Assembly (NCBI RefSeq): GCF_037095755.1
Contig: NZ_JBAWKJ010000002.1
Span: forward strand, 868,001 to 932,000
Length of the DNA stretch: 64,000 nt
Direction: 5' to 3'
Source of the DNA: Sphingopyxis sp. CCNWLW2
Lineage (GTDB): Bacteria > Pseudomonadota > Alphaproteobacteria > Sphingomonadales > Sphingomonadaceae
Below are positions 44,127 through 53,667 of the stretch, piece after piece. A program made the translations under genes and the position numbers. The notes beneath the pieces are model-generated. The model was given only the letters and a program-made list of their open reading frames with translations, did no database searches and was not told the DNA's origin. Numbering within the stretch: the first letter of the stretch is position 1; each line of letters opens with the position of its first letter.

Positions 44127-45092
44127 TCAGACGCGCAGAACCGCGGCGCCCCAGGTGAAGCCGCCGCCCATTGCTTCGAGCACCACCAGGTCGCCGCGCT
44201 TGATGCGCCCGTCGCGCACCGCGAGGTCGAGCGCGAGCGGCACCGAGGCCGCCGACGTATTGGCGTGCTGGTCGACGGTCAGCACGACGCGTTCGGGCGG
44301 CAAACCCAGCTTTTTGGCGGTTGCGTCAATGATCCGCTTATTCGCCTGATGCGGCACGACCCAGTCGATCGACTCGGCCGACAGGCCGACGTCGGCCATC
44401 ACCTCGGCGAGCACCGAGGCGAGGTTGGTGACGGCGTGGCGGAAGACTTCGCGGCCCTGCATCCGGACGTGGCCGACCGTCCCCGTCGTCGACGGCCCGC
44501 CGTCGACATAGAGCATATCTGCGTATTTTCCCTCCGCATGGAGGCGCGTCGCGAGGATGCCCCGGTCGTCGTCGACATCCTTGGCCGACAGTATGACCGC
44601 GCCCGCGCCGTCGCCGAAGAGAACGCAGGTCGTGCGATCTTCCCAGTCGAGGATGCGGCTGAAGGTTTCCGAACCGATCACCAGCGCATGCTTTGTGGCG
44701 CCGGTGCGGAGCATCGAGTCGGCGACCGACACGGCATAAAGGAAGCCCGAACAGACCGCCGCGACGTCAAACGCGATGCAATCGGGGATGCCGAGCAGCG
44801 CCTGCACCTTGGTGGCGCTGGCGGGGAATGTATTGTCGGGGGTCGCGGTGGCAACGATGATCAGGCCGATGTCGGCGGGCTCAAGCCCCGCGGCCGCCAG
44901 CGCCTGCTTTGCCGCAGCGGCGGCGAGCGTTGCCGTCGTCTCGTCGGGTTCGGCGATATGGCGGAAACGGATGCCCGTGCGTTCGACGATCCATTCGTCG
45001 CTGGTGTCAACGCGCTCGGCGAGTTCGGCGTTCGAGACCCGCGTGCGCGGCAGGGCCGACCCGGTGCCGGCCAATATGGCGCGGAGCGTCAT
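44127..45092 (-). CDS. fabH: 3-oxoacyl-ACP synthase III
   Basis: Starts fatty acid synthesis by condensing acetyl-CoA with malonyl-ACP. The 321-residue protein has the catalytic Cys in [13 protein letters not shown], the His in [11 protein letters not shown] and the Asn in the loop before the end ([13 protein letters not shown]). It overlaps the plsX stop by 4 bases, so the two are translated together. Confidence 0.97.
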   Translation of the reverse strand: MTLRAILAGTGSALPRTRVSNAELAERVDTSDEWIVERTGIRFRHIAEPDETTATLAAAAAKQALAAAGLEPADIGLIIVATATPDNTFPASATKVQALLGIPDCIAFDVAAVCSGFLYAVSVADSMLRTGATKHALVIGSETFSRILDWEDRTTCVLFGDGAGAVILSAKDVDDDRGILATRLHAEGKYADMLYVDGGPSTTGTVGHVRMQGREVFRHAVTNLASVLAEVMADVGLSAESIDWVVPHQANKRIIDATAKKLGLPPERVVLTVDQHANTSAASVPLALDLAVRDGRIKRGDLVVLEAMGGGFTWGAAVLRV

Positions 45093-46123
45093 GCTGCGGC
45101 GCCGCTACGGAAATTCGCGAGATCTTCGGTCACCTGACGCGTGATATCCTTCTCGATCAGTTCGGCGCAGAGGTGGACGCAATTGGCGACCCCCTTGGCA
45201 TCGGCGCTGCCATGGCTTTTGAGCACCACGCCGTTGAGGCCAAGGAACACCGCGCCATTATGGTTGTTGGGATCGAGATGATGCTTGAGCAGCTCGGTCG
45301 CGGGGCGCGAGATCAGAAAGCCGATCTTCGAGCGCGTCGAGCTGGTGAAGGCGCGGCGCAAGAGGTCGGTGACGAAACGCGCCGTCCCCTCGATCGTCTT
45401 CAGCGCAATATTGCCCGAAAAACCGTCGTGCACGATCACGTCGACATTGCCGCGCGACAATTTGTCGCCCTCGATGAAGCCGGTGAATTCCATCGGCAAG
45501 CCATGCGCCGAGCGCAGCCGCGTCGCGGCATCGCGAATCTCATCGGTACCCTTCAGCTCCTCGGTGCCGATGTTGAGTAGCGCGACGCGCGGCTTTTCCA
45601 GACCCATCGCGGTGCGCGCATAGGCCGCGCCCATGACGGCGAACTGGATCAGGTTGTTGGCGTCGCAATCGGTGTTGGCGCCAAGGTCGAGCATCACGAC
45701 GTCATTGTCGCCGAGCGTCGGCAGCAAGGCCGCGAGCGCGGGCCGGTCGATGCCCGGCATCGTGCGCAGCGCGAGCTTCGCCATCGCCATCAGCGCGCCG
45801 GTGTTGCCCGCGGACACGGCGCCGCCGGCATCGCCGCGCTTCACCGCGTCGATCGCGAGCCCCATCGAGGTGCTTTTTGCCTTGCGCAGCGCCTGGCTCG
45901 GCTTGTCCGAACCCGACACCACGCCGTCGGTGTGGATGATATCCGACGCCGCACGCAGATTGGGGTGATTTTCAAGCGCCGCCTTGATCTGCACCTCGTC
46001 GCCGACGAGGATGAAGCGGAGGCCGTCGTGCTTGTGGCGCGCCATCGCGGCGCCGGCGAGCATCATGCGCACGCCGACGTCACCGCCCATCGCATCGATT
46101 GCGATTCGCGGTGTCAGTGCCAT
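45089..46123 (-). CDS. plsX: Phosphate acyltransferase
   Basis: Converts acyl-ACP to acyl-phosphate for phospholipid synthesis. The 344-residue protein begins [10 protein letters not shown], the PlsX signature, and has [17 protein letters not shown] and [14 protein letters not shown] segments. It lies 22 bases after rpmF and overlaps fabH. Confidence 0.97.
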   Translation of the reverse strand: MALTPRIAIDAMGGDVGVRMMLAGAAMARHKHDGLRFILVGDEVQIKAALENHPNLRAASDIIHTDGVVSGSDKPSQALRKAKSTSMGLAIDAVKRGDAGGAVSAGNTGALMAMAKLALRTMPGIDRPALAALLPTLGDNDVVMLDLGANTDCDANNLIQFAVMGAAYARTAMGLEKPRVALLNIGTEELKGTDEIRDAATRLRSAHGLPMEFTGFIEGDKLSRGNVDVIVHDGFSGNIALKTIEGTARFVTDLLRRAFTSSTRSKIGFLISRPATELLKHHLDPNNHNGAVFLGLNGVVLKSHGSADAKGVANCVHLCAELIEKDITRQVTEDLANFRSGAAA

Positions 46124-46145
46124 CAGGACGCCCTCCGGCTAATGC

Positions 46146-46325
46146 TTATGCGCCGACCGACACCACTTCACGGCCGTTATAATGGCCGCAGGCGTTGCAA
46201 AGATTGTGCGGGCGCTTCAGCTCGCCGCAGTTCGGGCATTCCTGAAAGGCTTCAACCTTCAGGCTGTCGTGGCTGCGACGCATGCCGCGCTTCGAGGGCG
46301 AGGTTTTTCGCTTGGGAACGGCCAT
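46146..46325 (-). CDS. rpmF: 50S ribosomal protein L32
   Basis: Basic 59-residue ribosomal protein starting [20 protein letters not shown]. The two CxxC zinc-finger pairs are present as CPNC and CNAC, giving the zinc-binding form. It heads the rpmF-plsX-fabH operon. The ORF is short and easily missed. Confidence 0.97.
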   Translation of the reverse strand: MAVPKRKTSPSKRGMRRSHDSLKVEAFQECPNCGELKRPHNLCNACGHYNGREVVSVGA

Positions 46326-46642
46326 GATATTTCCTGCATTCTTAAAGTGTGTGTCACGAATCGGCTACCCGGATTTGTCACCGCCGTCGCCGGAAATGAC
46401 TGGCCCGCCCGCCACGCCGAAGCCCGTTCCCGGCCATGTGAGCCAGGAAAAGTCTTCCGCCGGAGGGTGCCTCAACGCCAGATGGTGTCGGGTGCCGGAT
46501 CGGGCGCGGCTATAGCGTTTTTGCCCGCAAAGGCAAGCCCATTGCGTCCATCGCCGTGCAGGCTTGCCGCCCCGGCCGGGGGATGTCACACCCTGCCCGC
46601 TGCCGGCAAGCGAAACGCGCCGGTCCATAAGGGGGAAACCAG
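46326..46642. other. Intergenic stretch upstream of rpmF, no gene seen
   Basis: This divergent gap between rpmF and the MAPEG gene holds the promoters of both. Open frames present have no recognisable protein content. No clear hairpin or sigma-70 pair was found. Confidence 0.6.
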
Positions 46643-47083
46643 ATGATAATCTTGCCGATCAGCCTGACGATTGCCGCCGGGGCGGCGCTGCTCAACCTGT
46701 GGCTTGCGGTGCGCGTCGGCCGCGTCCGCACGAAGGAAAAGGTCTTCATCGGCGATGGCGGCAACGACCTGCTGACGCGGCGCATGCGCGCGCACAGCAA
46801 TTTCGTCGAAAACACGGCGTTCGTGCTGATCCTGCTCGCGCTCATCGAACTCGGCCTTGGCTCCTCGCTCTGGCTCTGGGGCGTTGGCGCGCTCTATCTT
46901 GTCGGGCGCATCCTGCACGCGATCGGAATGGACGGGATGATGTGGGGCCGGATGGTCGGCACGATCATTACGATGCTGACGCAGCTCGGCCTCGCGATCG
47001 GCGCGCTCGCGATCGTCTATCTGACGCCGACGAGTATCACGACGACCGAGATCGAGGAAACGGCGGTAGCGGCGCCGGAGTGA
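46643..47083 (+). CDS. MAPEG family membrane protein
   Basis: Inner-membrane protein of 146 residues with four helices, in the MAPEG superfamily (glutathione-linked membrane enzymes). RVGRVRTKEKVFIGDGG and RRMRAHSNFVENTAFVLILLAL contain the family E-x-x-x-N-x-x-E like residues, here in HSNFVENTAF, and VGRILHAIGM follows. Enzymatic function is unproved. It stands alone, preceded by GGGGGA. Confidence 0.9.
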   Translation: MIILPISLTIAAGAALLNLWLAVRVGRVRTKEKVFIGDGGNDLLTRRMRAHSNFVENTAFVLILLALIELGLGSSLWLWGVGALYLVGRILHAIGMDGMMWGRMVGTIITMLTQLGLAIGALAIVYLTPTSITTTEIEETAVAAPE

Positions 47084-47089
47084 TCTTCT

Positions 47090-47176
47090 CCCCTCCCGCT
47101 TGCGGGAGGGATCGGGGGAGGGGCTAGCCGAGGGCCAAAACATGCCCTCCCCTAGCCCCTCCCGCAAGCGGGAGGG
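47090..47176. repeat. Complex inverted repeat between convergent genes
   Basis: CCCCTCCCGC arms recur at both ends (47090 and 47157-47176) and an internal pair GGGAGGGGCTAG (47116-47127) and CTAGCCCCTCCC (47152-47163) pairs as well. The whole can fold into a long stem and lies between the MAPEG and MBL stops, so it may end both transcripts. Confidence 0.82.
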
Positions 47177-47179
47177 GAA

Positions 47180-47854
47180 CTAACCCGCCGCCCCCAGCGC
47201 CATATCGCTAACGAACGGATTGGTCCGCCGTTCGTGGGCGAAATTGCTGTGCGCGCCATGCCCCGGCAGAAAGGTCGTGTCGCCGCCGAGCGGCCACAGC
47301 TTCTGCGTGATCGAATCGAGCAATTGCTGGTGATTGCCGCGCGGAAAGTCGGTGCGGCCGATCGATCCCTGAAAGATCACATCGCCGACGATCGCGAGCT
47401 TCGACGGCGCGTGGTGGAACACGACATGGCCCGGCGTGTGCCCCGGGCAATGGATGACGTCGATGGTGAGATTGCCAACGGTCACCGTGTCGCCGTCGAC
47501 GAGCCAGCGATCAGGCTCGAACGATTCGCCAACCATGCCGAAACGCGCGCCGTCCTCGGCGAAGGCATCGATCCAGAAGCGGTCGTCCTCGTGCGGCCCC
47601 TCGATCGGCACGCCGAGTTCCTTCGCGAGCATCCCCGCCTGTCCGCAATGGTCCATATGGCCGTGGGTGACGAGGAGCTTCTCGACCTCGACGCCAGTCT
47701 GCCGGACAGCGTCCTTGAGCTTGTCGAGATCGCCGCCGGGATCGACGAAGGCCGCCTTGTTTGTCTCGGTGCACCACAGGAGGGTGCAATTCTGCTGGAA
47801 AGCGGTGACGGGCACGATCGCCGCGCGCATCGGAGGATTGGGAGCGTTCATGGC
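47180..47854 (-). CDS. MBL-fold metallo-hydrolase (glyoxalase II-like)
   Basis: Zinc-dependent hydrolase of about 224 residues. The metal site THGHMDHCGQ is intact, with further ligands in HCPGHTPGHVVF and the Asp of IVGDVIFQGS, followed by FLPGHGAHSNF. It is like the YcbL/glyoxalase II-type hydrolases of thioesters. The ATG at 47854 is the likely start, though the binding site is weak. Confidence 0.92.
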   Translation of the reverse strand, partial: AMNAPNPPMRAAIVPVTAFQQNCTLLWCTETNKAAFVDPGGDLDKLKDAVRQTGVEVEKLLVTHGHMDHCGQAGMLAKELGVPIEGPHEDDRFWIDAFAEDGARFGMVGESFEPDRWLVDGDTVTVGNLTIDVIHCPGHTPGHVVFHHAPSKLAIVGDVIFQGSIGRTDFPRGNHQQLLDSITQKLWPLGGDTTFLPGHGAHSNFAHERRTNPFVSDMALGAAG

Positions 47855-47952
47855 GGCCGATGTGGGGAAATACGCCGGAAATGGCAAGAGCGGGAGCGAC
47901 CGCTGACGGCCGATACCAGTCGTCGCCGGCAGCTAACCACCCCTGAGCTGCC

Positions 47953-48513
47953 TCAGCGCAGCGTCATCGTGTCGCCTTCGACGTTCACCGCGGCGAGTTT
48001 CGAGAGGAAGCTCTGCCCGAGCAGCGACACGCCCATATCGGCATCGACCACCGCCGCCTGCACCTGCCCCACCTCGATCCCGTCGACCTCGACGCTGTCG
48101 AGCATGACCGTTCGCATCGGGACATCGCCGCCCGCGGTGCGCGCGGTGCCGCTGATGGGCAGGCTATCGACGTCGATGCCGATGGATTCGGCGTCGTCAC
48201 GCGTCAGCGCGACAATCGATGCGCCGCTGTCCACCATCATCCGGATATTCGTGCCATCGACTTCGGTGTCAGCATAGAAATGCGAGTCGCCTGACCGATC
48301 GAGGCGCACCGTTCCGCCCGAGGATTTGGGACTCGATGCCGAAGACCATGTGCCGCCCTTGCTACGCTGGGTCGTCCAGTTTCCGTTGTCATCGCTGCTG
48401 CTATCGGCAGGGCCCTGCGCATCGGCCATGCTTGTCGAGCGGCCGGCGATGCCCGCCATGCCGATCGACACCACCGCAATCCCGGCGGCCAACGTAAGAA
48501 ATCGCCCGATCAT
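47953..48513 (-). CDS. Retropepsin-like aspartic protease, clan AA
   Basis: Exported single-domain aspartic protease of 186 residues (TIGR02281-like). A signal peptide or anchor (MIGRFLTLAAGIAVVSIGMA) precedes a Ser-rich spacer and the protease domain with the active site MMVDSGASIVALT. The later VSLLGQSFLSKL is typical for the family, and homodimerisation is expected. ATG at 48513 is preferred to one six codons upstream. Confidence 0.88.
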   Translation of the reverse strand: MIGRFLTLAAGIAVVSIGMAGIAGRSTSMADAQGPADSSSDDNGNWTTQRSKGGTWSSASSPKSSGGTVRLDRSGDSHFYADTEVDGTNIRMMVDSGASIVALTRDDAESIGIDVDSLPISGTARTAGGDVPMRTVMLDSVEVDGIEVGQVQAAVVDADMGVSLLGQSFLSKLAAVNVEGDTMTLR

Positions 48514-48549
48514 TGGCCCCTCTTGTCGCAAAAGAGGGTTGGAGATTGG

Positions 48550-49206
48550 TTAAGCGGGCTCGCGCGGGGCGGCAGTGGCAAGAGCACCGCCTTCGCCTTG
48601 TTCGATGAACGCACGCCAGGCCGGAATTCCGCCACGAATGCTATAAGCGATCCGCGCGCAGGCATAGGATCGCCCCGGCCGATTATCGGCCTCGACCGCG
48701 GTCGCCGGCCATGACCCCGCGCCGTCGCTGCGCGCCGACCAGCAGACCAGCGCCTCCGCCTCCTGACCTCCCTCGATCGCCGCGCGTTCGTCCGCGCTCA
48801 GCGACGCGGGGGCGCTCCAGCCGAGGATCGCGCGGTGGGTAAAGTCTTTTGAGAAGAGCGCGTGAAGGAACGGGCCGTTCCGGTCGCCGAGCAGATTCTT
48901 GACGCGCACGCGATCCGCGGCGGACAGCCACCGCCCCCCGAGTAAAGGCCCCCATTGGGCCTCATCGCGCGAGCGTAGCGCCATCGCCAATTCGTCCGCC
49001 GCAGCTGTAAAGCGCGGCGTCCACACGGAATCCGGCGCGAGCGGCGCGAGTCTGGAAGAGGGTTGCGCCGCCTCCGGTTCGGTCGGCAGCAAGGATGTCG
49101 GCGCCGCAACGACGGGAGCCGACAGGGCGAAAGCGGCGGCGAGCGCCGACGAAATCAGCATAGCGCGCATGCCCGACACTCTAGCAGCAAAGGCTGCATC
49201 TGTCAT
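48550..49206 (-). CDS. Exported protein of unknown function
   Basis: Protein of about 218 residues not recognised as a family. It has a signal peptide (MLISSALAAAFALSAPVVA) preceded by 12-14 residues if the ATG at 49206, which overlaps the ygfZ stop as ATGA, is used; an ATG at 49170 would give a normal signal peptide. Downstream are segments RDEAQWGPLLGGRWLS and RIAYSIRGGIPAWRAFIEQG. It probably is a periplasmic protein made together with YgfZ. Confidence 0.72.
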   Translation of the reverse strand: MTDAAFAARVSGMRAMLISSALAAAFALSAPVVAAPTSLLPTEPEAAQPSSRLAPLAPDSVWTPRFTAAADELAMALRSRDEAQWGPLLGGRWLSAADRVRVKNLLGDRNGPFLHALFSKDFTHRAILGWSAPASLSADERAAIEGGQEAEALVCWSARSDGAGSWPATAVEADNRPGRSYACARIAYSIRGGIPAWRAFIEQGEGGALATAAPREPA

Positions 49207-49928
49207 GAACCCGCGGCAAGCCCCTCGCGGAGCCACGCGGGTGCGGCGGCCGCTTCGATATTCTCCACCCGCCGGTGCTCGACCGACCAGCCGAGGTCGG
49301 GATAGGCGATGACCTGCCGCTTTTCGTCGGCCTCGGCGATCGGGACGACGACCAGCCGCCGGTTGACCTTTTGCCGCCAGTTCATCCGCGCGGTGTTTTC
49401 CTGTCCGACATAGCAGCCCTTGGTGAAGCTGACGCCGTTCAGGTCGATGGCATTGCATTCGAGCCACAAGGTCGTGCCATCCCCCAATTCGGCGCGTCCC
49501 TCAGTGACGCCGAGCGCAAGGCGATGCGCACGCCAGGCAGCGTCGGCGCCCTCGCCTTCTCCGGCGGGGGCAAGCCAGCGCTGGCCGAGTTCGGGAAGGC
49601 GCGGGTCGACGACGCCGAGGTCGCCCTGCGGCGCCCAATGGACCGCGAGATCGGGTTCGGCCGCAATGGTGATCTCACGGCGCAGCCGATAGAGCGTCAG
49701 GCGCTTCGCCAGCGCTTCGGCCGCCTCGCGCTCGCAATCGATCAGCACGTCGCCTTCGTCGCCCCAGATCAGGAAATCGAACAGCGCCTTGCCTTGCGCG
49801 GTCAGCAGCGCCGCCCACACCGGCAGATTGCCCGAGGTGTCGTTGGTCACCAGCCCCTGAAGGAAGCCGCGAACATCCTCCCCCGACAGACGGATGAGGG
49901 CGCGGTCGTTGAGGGTGGTATTGGTCAT
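49203..49928 (-). CDS. ygfZ: Folate-binding protein YgfZ
   Basis: Tetrahydrofolate-dependent protein of 241 residues involved in maintenance of iron-sulfur enzymes, related to GcvT. The signature K-G-C-Y-x-G-Q-E is in [14 protein letters not shown]. It is divergent from pyrC, with only 57 bases between them. Confidence 0.93.
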   Translation of the reverse strand: MTNTTLNDRALIRLSGEDVRGFLQGLVTNDTSGNLPVWAALLTAQGKALFDFLIWGDEGDVLIDCEREAAEALAKRLTLYRLRREITIAAEPDLAVHWAPQGDLGVVDPRLPELGQRWLAPAGEGEGADAAWRAHRLALGVTEGRAELGDGTTLWLECNAIDLNGVSFTKGCYVGQENTARMNWRQKVNRRLVVVPIAEADEKRQVIAYPDLGWSVEHRRVENIEAAAAPAWLREGLAAGS

Positions 49929-49985
49929 GGCGATAATCTAGGGACGCCCCAGCCAAAACCAAGCCACAAGTTGACGAGTCCGACC

Positions 49986-51008
49986 ATGACCGACCGCCTG
50001 ACGATCCGCCGCCCTGACGACTGGCATGTCCATCTGCGCGATGGCGCGATGCTGGATCATGTCGCGCAATACACCGCGCGCCAGTTCGCGCGCGCGATCA
50101 TCATGCCGAACCTGTCGCCGCCGGTGACCACCGCCGAGGAAGGCGCCGCCTATCGCGAGCGGATCAACGCCGCCGTGCCCGCCGGGCTCGACTTCACCCC
50201 GCTGATCGTCGCTTATCTCACCGATCACAGCAGCCCCGACGAGATGGCGCGCGGCCATGCCGAGGGGGTTTTCACCGCGGCGAAACTCTATCCCGCGCAC
50301 GCGACCACCGGCAGCGCGCATGGCGTCACCGACGTCGCGAAGATCATGCCGGTGCTCGAGCGGATGGCCGACATCGGCATGCCGCTGCTCATCCACGGCG
50401 AGGTCACCGACCATGACGTCGACATCTTCGACCGCGAGGCGGTGTTCATCGAGCGCACGCTCAAGGGACTTGTCCGCGACCTGCCGGGACTGAAAATCGT
50501 GTTCGAACATATCACGACGTTGGAAGCGGTCGATTTTGTGACGGCTGCCCCCGCCAATGTCGCCGCGACGATCACGCCGCAGCATCTCCACACCAACCGC
50601 AACGCGATGCTCGTCGGCGGCATCCGGCCCCACGCTTATTGCCTGCCCGTCGCCAAGCGCGAGCAGCATCGGCTTGCCGTTCGCGCCGCCGCGGTATCGG
50701 GCTCGCCGAAATTCTTCCTTGGAACCGACAGCGCGCCGCATGCGGTGCACACGAAGGAAGCCGCGTGCGGCTGCGCGGGCATCTTCAACGCCCCCTATGC
50801 GCTTGAATCCTATATCCAGGTGTTCGACGAGGAAGGCGCGCTGGGCAGGTTCGAAGGCTTCGCCAGCGAGCATGGCCCGAATTTCTATGGTCTGCCGCTC
50901 AACACCGGCACGGTGACGCTCGAACGCGGAGAAACCGTCGTTCCAGACAAGATCGGCGAAGTCGTCCCCTTCCATGCCGGCGAAACGCTCGGCTGGCGGC
51001 TGGTTTAG
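49986..51008 (+). CDS. pyrC: Dihydroorotase
   Basis: Zinc enzyme that closes carbamoyl-aspartate to dihydroorotate in pyrimidine synthesis. The 340-residue type II form has the metal His pair in [10 protein letters not shown], the carboxylated Lys in [13 protein letters not shown], the His ligands in LLIHGEV and FEHITT, and the Asp in [12 protein letters not shown] at 49986 is chosen by homology ([13 protein letters not shown]). pyrE lies elsewhere in this window, so the pathway genes are dispersed. Confidence 0.97.
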   Translation: MTDRLTIRRPDDWHVHLRDGAMLDHVAQYTARQFARAIIMPNLSPPVTTAEEGAAYRERINAAVPAGLDFTPLIVAYLTDHSSPDEMARGHAEGVFTAAKLYPAHATTGSAHGVTDVAKIMPVLERMADIGMPLLIHGEVTDHDVDIFDREAVFIERTLKGLVRDLPGLKIVFEHITTLEAVDFVTAAPANVAATITPQHLHTNRNAMLVGGIRPHAYCLPVAKREQHRLAVRAAAVSGSPKFFLGTDSAPHAVHTKEAACGCAGIFNAPYALESYIQVFDEEGALGRFEGFASEHGPNFYGLPLNTGTVTLERGETVVPDKIGEVVPFHAGETLGWRLV

Positions 51009-51014
51009 TATTTT

Positions 51015-51078
51015 CGTCACCCCGGACTTGATCCGACCTCAGCGCCGCGGTGGATGCCGGATCAAGTCCGGCATGACG
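51015..51078. repeat. REP-like double palindrome, second copy
   Basis: It starts CGTCACCCCGGACTTGATCC and ends GGATCAAGTCCGGCATGACG, the same design as the element at 25492-25565. It fills the space between the stops of pyrC and rarD, which converge. Confidence 0.85.
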
Positions 51079-51085
51079 AGGAAGT

Positions 51086-52003
51086 CTAAGCGGCGGGCAA
51101 CATCCGCTCAGCGCGCATCTTGCGCAGCATGTCGAAGCTGAACACCGCGATGCTGACCCAGATCAGCAGGAAGCAGGCGAGCTGCACGGGCTTCAGCGGT
51201 TCGCCGAACACGAACAGGCTGAGCAGGAACTGCACCGTTGGTGCGAGATACTGGACGAAGCCGAGCGCCGCATAGCTCATCCGCCGCGCCGCGGTGGCGA
51301 AGAGCAGCAGCGGCACCGCGGTGACGATGCCTCCCGCCATCAGCAGCAGGCTGATCGATTGCTCCGAGCCAAAGCCGCGGCCGTCGCCGACCCACAGATA
51401 CCAGGCTGCAACCCCGATCGACGGCAGGAGAAGCACGGTCGTCTCGACCGCCAACCCAGGGAGCGACCCCACGGGCACAACCTTGCGGATGAGGCCATAG
51501 ATGCCGAACGAGAACGCGAGCGTCAGGCTGATCCACAAGGTATCGAGTGCGCCCGCGAGAAGGATCGCCACCCCCACGCCCGCGATGACCACCGCCACCA
51601 GTTGCAGCCGCGACAGACGTTCGCCGAGGAAGATCATCCCCAGCATCACATTGACGAGCGGGTTGAGATAATAGCCAAGGCTGGCCGCGAGCACATGGTC
51701 GGTGAAGATCGAGTAGATATAGACAAGCCAGTTGACCGCGATCAGCAGCGCACTCGCGAGCAGCAAGCGCAGCGTCCGCCAATCCTTCAGCGCGGTCAGA
51801 TATTCGCCGATCTGGCGGCGAAAGAGCATGATCACAAAACACAGCGGCAGCGACCAGATGATCCGCTGTGCCAGCACCTCGACCGGTGGAACCGTGCTGA
51901 GCAGCTTGAAGAAGAGCGGGACGAAGCCCCAGATGCCATAGGCGGCGAGTGCGTAGGGCAAGCCGCCCTGATTGCTCCCCGCGGGGGCCGCTGGCTGGTT
52001 CAT
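51086..52003 (-). CDS. rarD: EamA-family transporter RarD
   Basis: Polytopic inner-membrane protein of 305 residues with 10 helices of the drug/metabolite exporter superfamily. YALAAYGIWGFVPLFFKLL and VEVLAQRIIWSLPLC are characteristic of the RarD subgroup, and YAALGFVQYLAPTVQFLLSL is a typical C-terminal EamA stretch. Substrate unknown. Confidence 0.94.
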   Translation of the reverse strand: MNQPAAPAGSNQGGLPYALAAYGIWGFVPLFFKLLSTVPPVEVLAQRIIWSLPLCFVIMLFRRQIGEYLTALKDWRTLRLLLASALLIAVNWLVYIYSIFTDHVLAASLGYYLNPLVNVMLGMIFLGERLSRLQLVAVVIAGVGVAILLAGALDTLWISLTLAFSFGIYGLIRKVVPVGSLPGLAVETTVLLLPSIGVAAWYLWVGDGRGFGSEQSISLLLMAGGIVTAVPLLLFATAARRMSYAALGFVQYLAPTVQFLLSLFVFGEPLKPVQLACFLLIWVSIAVFSFDMLRKMRAERMLPAA

Positions 52004-52023
52004 GGTCGGCTAGTCCGGCTGGA

Positions 52024-52245
52024 TCAGATGATGCCGCCGCCGAGCATCAGGCGGATGACGCCGATGACGATGACGACGATGTTCAGGTTGCGCCCGCTCG
52101 TCTTGTCCGACATCGCACCAAGCGCCAAGCCGATGACCGCGAAGGGTATGATCACCCAGTTCGCCCAGCCGAGCAGCGGGATGAACGCAAAAACGGCCAG
52201 AACCAAGGCGATAGCGCCAATGACGAGCGATCCGATATTGAGCAT
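52024..52245 (-). CDS. Small membrane protein, unknown
   Basis: A 73-residue protein of two or three helices (MLNIGSLVIGAIALVLAVFA, ANWVIIPFAVIGLALGAM and IVVIVIGVIRLMLGGG). It is about 20 bases downstream of the rarD start on the same strand, so probably in front of rarD in one transcript. The ATG at 52245 is preferred to one at 52335, as the extra residues have no hydrophobic or family features. Confidence 0.7.
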   Translation of the reverse strand: MLNIGSLVIGAIALVLAVFAFIPLLGWANWVIIPFAVIGLALGAMSDKTSGRNLNIVVIVIGVIRLMLGGGII

Positions 52246-52427
52246 GCCGGGATTGTCGCATGCCGCCGCCGATGCGGCAAGGGCTTTCGGTTCGTCGATG
52301 GAAGCGGTCGGTTCATCTTGTTGCCTTGGGTTCATGCAACGGCTTTGCAGCCCGGCTCGTTTTCCCCATCGAAGCGCCCGGTCCTGTACAAGCGGGACGA
52401 GGCGCCGAGACCAGGAAAGGACTTTTT

Positions 52428-52817
52428 ATGCGTAATTTCAACAAGGGCATGATGGGCGCTTTTGCTGCCGCCAGTGTCGCCCTGACCGCGCCTGCCTATG
52501 CGGGTGTCGCGGCTCCTGCGAAGGCCGAAGGCTTCCATCAGCTCGACCAGTCGAGCAGCTTTCACAAGCGCAAAAAGCGCCATTACCATGACGAGCGCGT
52601 CAGTTCGGACACGCGCATCTGGCGCGACAATGACGGCCGTTATCGCTGCAAGAAGGATAATGGCACAACCGGCCTGCTGATCGGTGGCGCGGTCGGCGGT
52701 CTCGCGGGCCACGAAATCGCAGGCGGCGGCGACAAGCTGCTCGGCACCGTGCTCGGCGCCGCGGGTGGCGCGCTGCTCGGCCGTGAGATCGACCGCGACA
52801 AATATCGTTGCCGCTAA
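52428..52817 (+). CDS. Exported glycine-zipper protein
   Basis: Secreted or outer-membrane protein of 129 residues. A signal peptide (MRNFNKGMMGAFAAASVALT, cut near APAYA) is followed by a Lys/His-rich stretch (FHKRKKRHYHDE) and a glycine-zipper two-helix segment (LLIGGAVGGLAGHEIAGGG and LLGTVLGAAGGALLGREID). Such proteins insert in or line the envelope. AGGAAAGG precedes the ATG at 52428. Confidence 0.85.
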   Translation: MRNFNKGMMGAFAAASVALTAPAYAGVAAPAKAEGFHQLDQSSSFHKRKKRHYHDERVSSDTRIWRDNDGRYRCKKDNGTTGLLIGGAVGGLAGHEIAGGGDKLLGTVLGAAGGALLGREIDRDKYRCR

Positions 52818-52879
52818 GGCAAAAACGCAAACCGTCTCGCGTGTGAGTTTGGACCCCTCCGCTCACGCACGCTGATGGC

Positions 52880-52909
52880 GAGGACGCCGGTTTCACCACC
52901 GGCGTCCTC
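52880..52909 (+). terminator. Hairpin after the glycine-zipper gene
   Basis: A perfect 12-bp stem (GAGGACGCCGGT/ACCGGCGTCCTC) with a 6-base loop. There is no T-run, so termination may be weak or factor-aided; the stem may also protect mRNA ends. Confidence 0.6.
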
Positions 52910-52978
52910 AAGCGTATCCGCTTGCCCAAACCACCCTCTTGCCGCAGAAGCATCGGCCACTGCTGCGGGAGAGAGATT

Positions 52979-53536
52979 ATGTTGAATGGCCCCCTGCTCG
53001 TCACCGAGCGGCTGATCCTGCGCCCACCCGCGACCGAGGATTTCGACGGCTTCGCCGAAATGTGCGCCGAGGAAGAGACGATGCGCTTCATCGGCGGCAC
53101 CTGCCCGCGCTCGCAGGCGTGGCGCATGTGGTGCACGCTCGCCGGTGCCTGGCATATCCGCGGCTTTTCGATGTTCTCGGTGATCGAGCGCGCGACCGGC
53201 GAATGGGTCGGACGTCTCGGCCCGTGGGAGCCCGAGGGCTGGCCCGCCCCCGAGATCGGCTATGGCGTGCGCGCCAAATTCGCGGGTAAGGGCTATGCGC
53301 TCGAAGGCAGCGTCGCCGCCTGCGATTTCGCGGTCGAATTCCTGAAATGGCCCGAATTGATGCACAGCATCGACCCCGCGAACACGCGCTCGCAGGCGCT
53401 CGCGAAACGGCTCGGCGCGACGAACAGCGGCCCGACCCGTCTGCCCGCGCCTTTTCAGGATGCGCCGGTCGATGCATGGACGCAAAGCGCCGATGCGTGG
53501 CGCGTGAAGCGCAAGGAGTTTCTGCCCGGAGCGTGA
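52979..53536 (+). CDS. GNAT family N-acetyltransferase
   Basis: Acetyl-CoA-dependent acetyltransferase of 185 residues, RimJ/RimL-like. LLVTERLILRPPATEDFDGF at the start and AKFAGKGYALEGSVAACDF, with the acetyl-CoA R/Q-x-x-G-x-G/A like loop in KFAGKGYA, mark the family. Substrate unknown. GGGAGAGAG precedes the ATG at 52979. Confidence 0.9.
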   Translation: MLNGPLLVTERLILRPPATEDFDGFAEMCAEEETMRFIGGTCPRSQAWRMWCTLAGAWHIRGFSMFSVIERATGEWVGRLGPWEPEGWPAPEIGYGVRAKFAGKGYALEGSVAACDFAVEFLKWPELMHSIDPANTRSQALAKRLGATNSGPTRLPAPFQDAPVDAWTQSADAWRVKRKEFLPGA

Positions 53537-53552
53537 GCGAAAGCGCAAAAGC

Positions 53553-53574
53553 GTCTCGCTCCGAGACAGTTTTC
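53553..53574 (+). terminator. Short terminator-like hairpin after the acetyltransferase gene
   Basis: A 6-bp stem (GTCTCG/CGAGAC) with a 3-base loop is followed by AGTTTT, 16 bases after the stop. Confidence 0.45.
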
Positions 53575-53667
53575 GGCTAACAAAGCCCCGCCCGTTAACG
53601 CATTTTATTTGGGCCTTTTTGACCAGAATAGGGCATTCCCAAGCACAGGATTAAGGGAGTGTTAGCG

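Noticed and set aside
46365..46628. Open frame upstream of rpmF that might be the DUF177 gene often found there
   Set aside because: The translation has none of the DUF177 features and is Gly/Arg/Trp-rich noise; the stretch is more likely promoter DNA.
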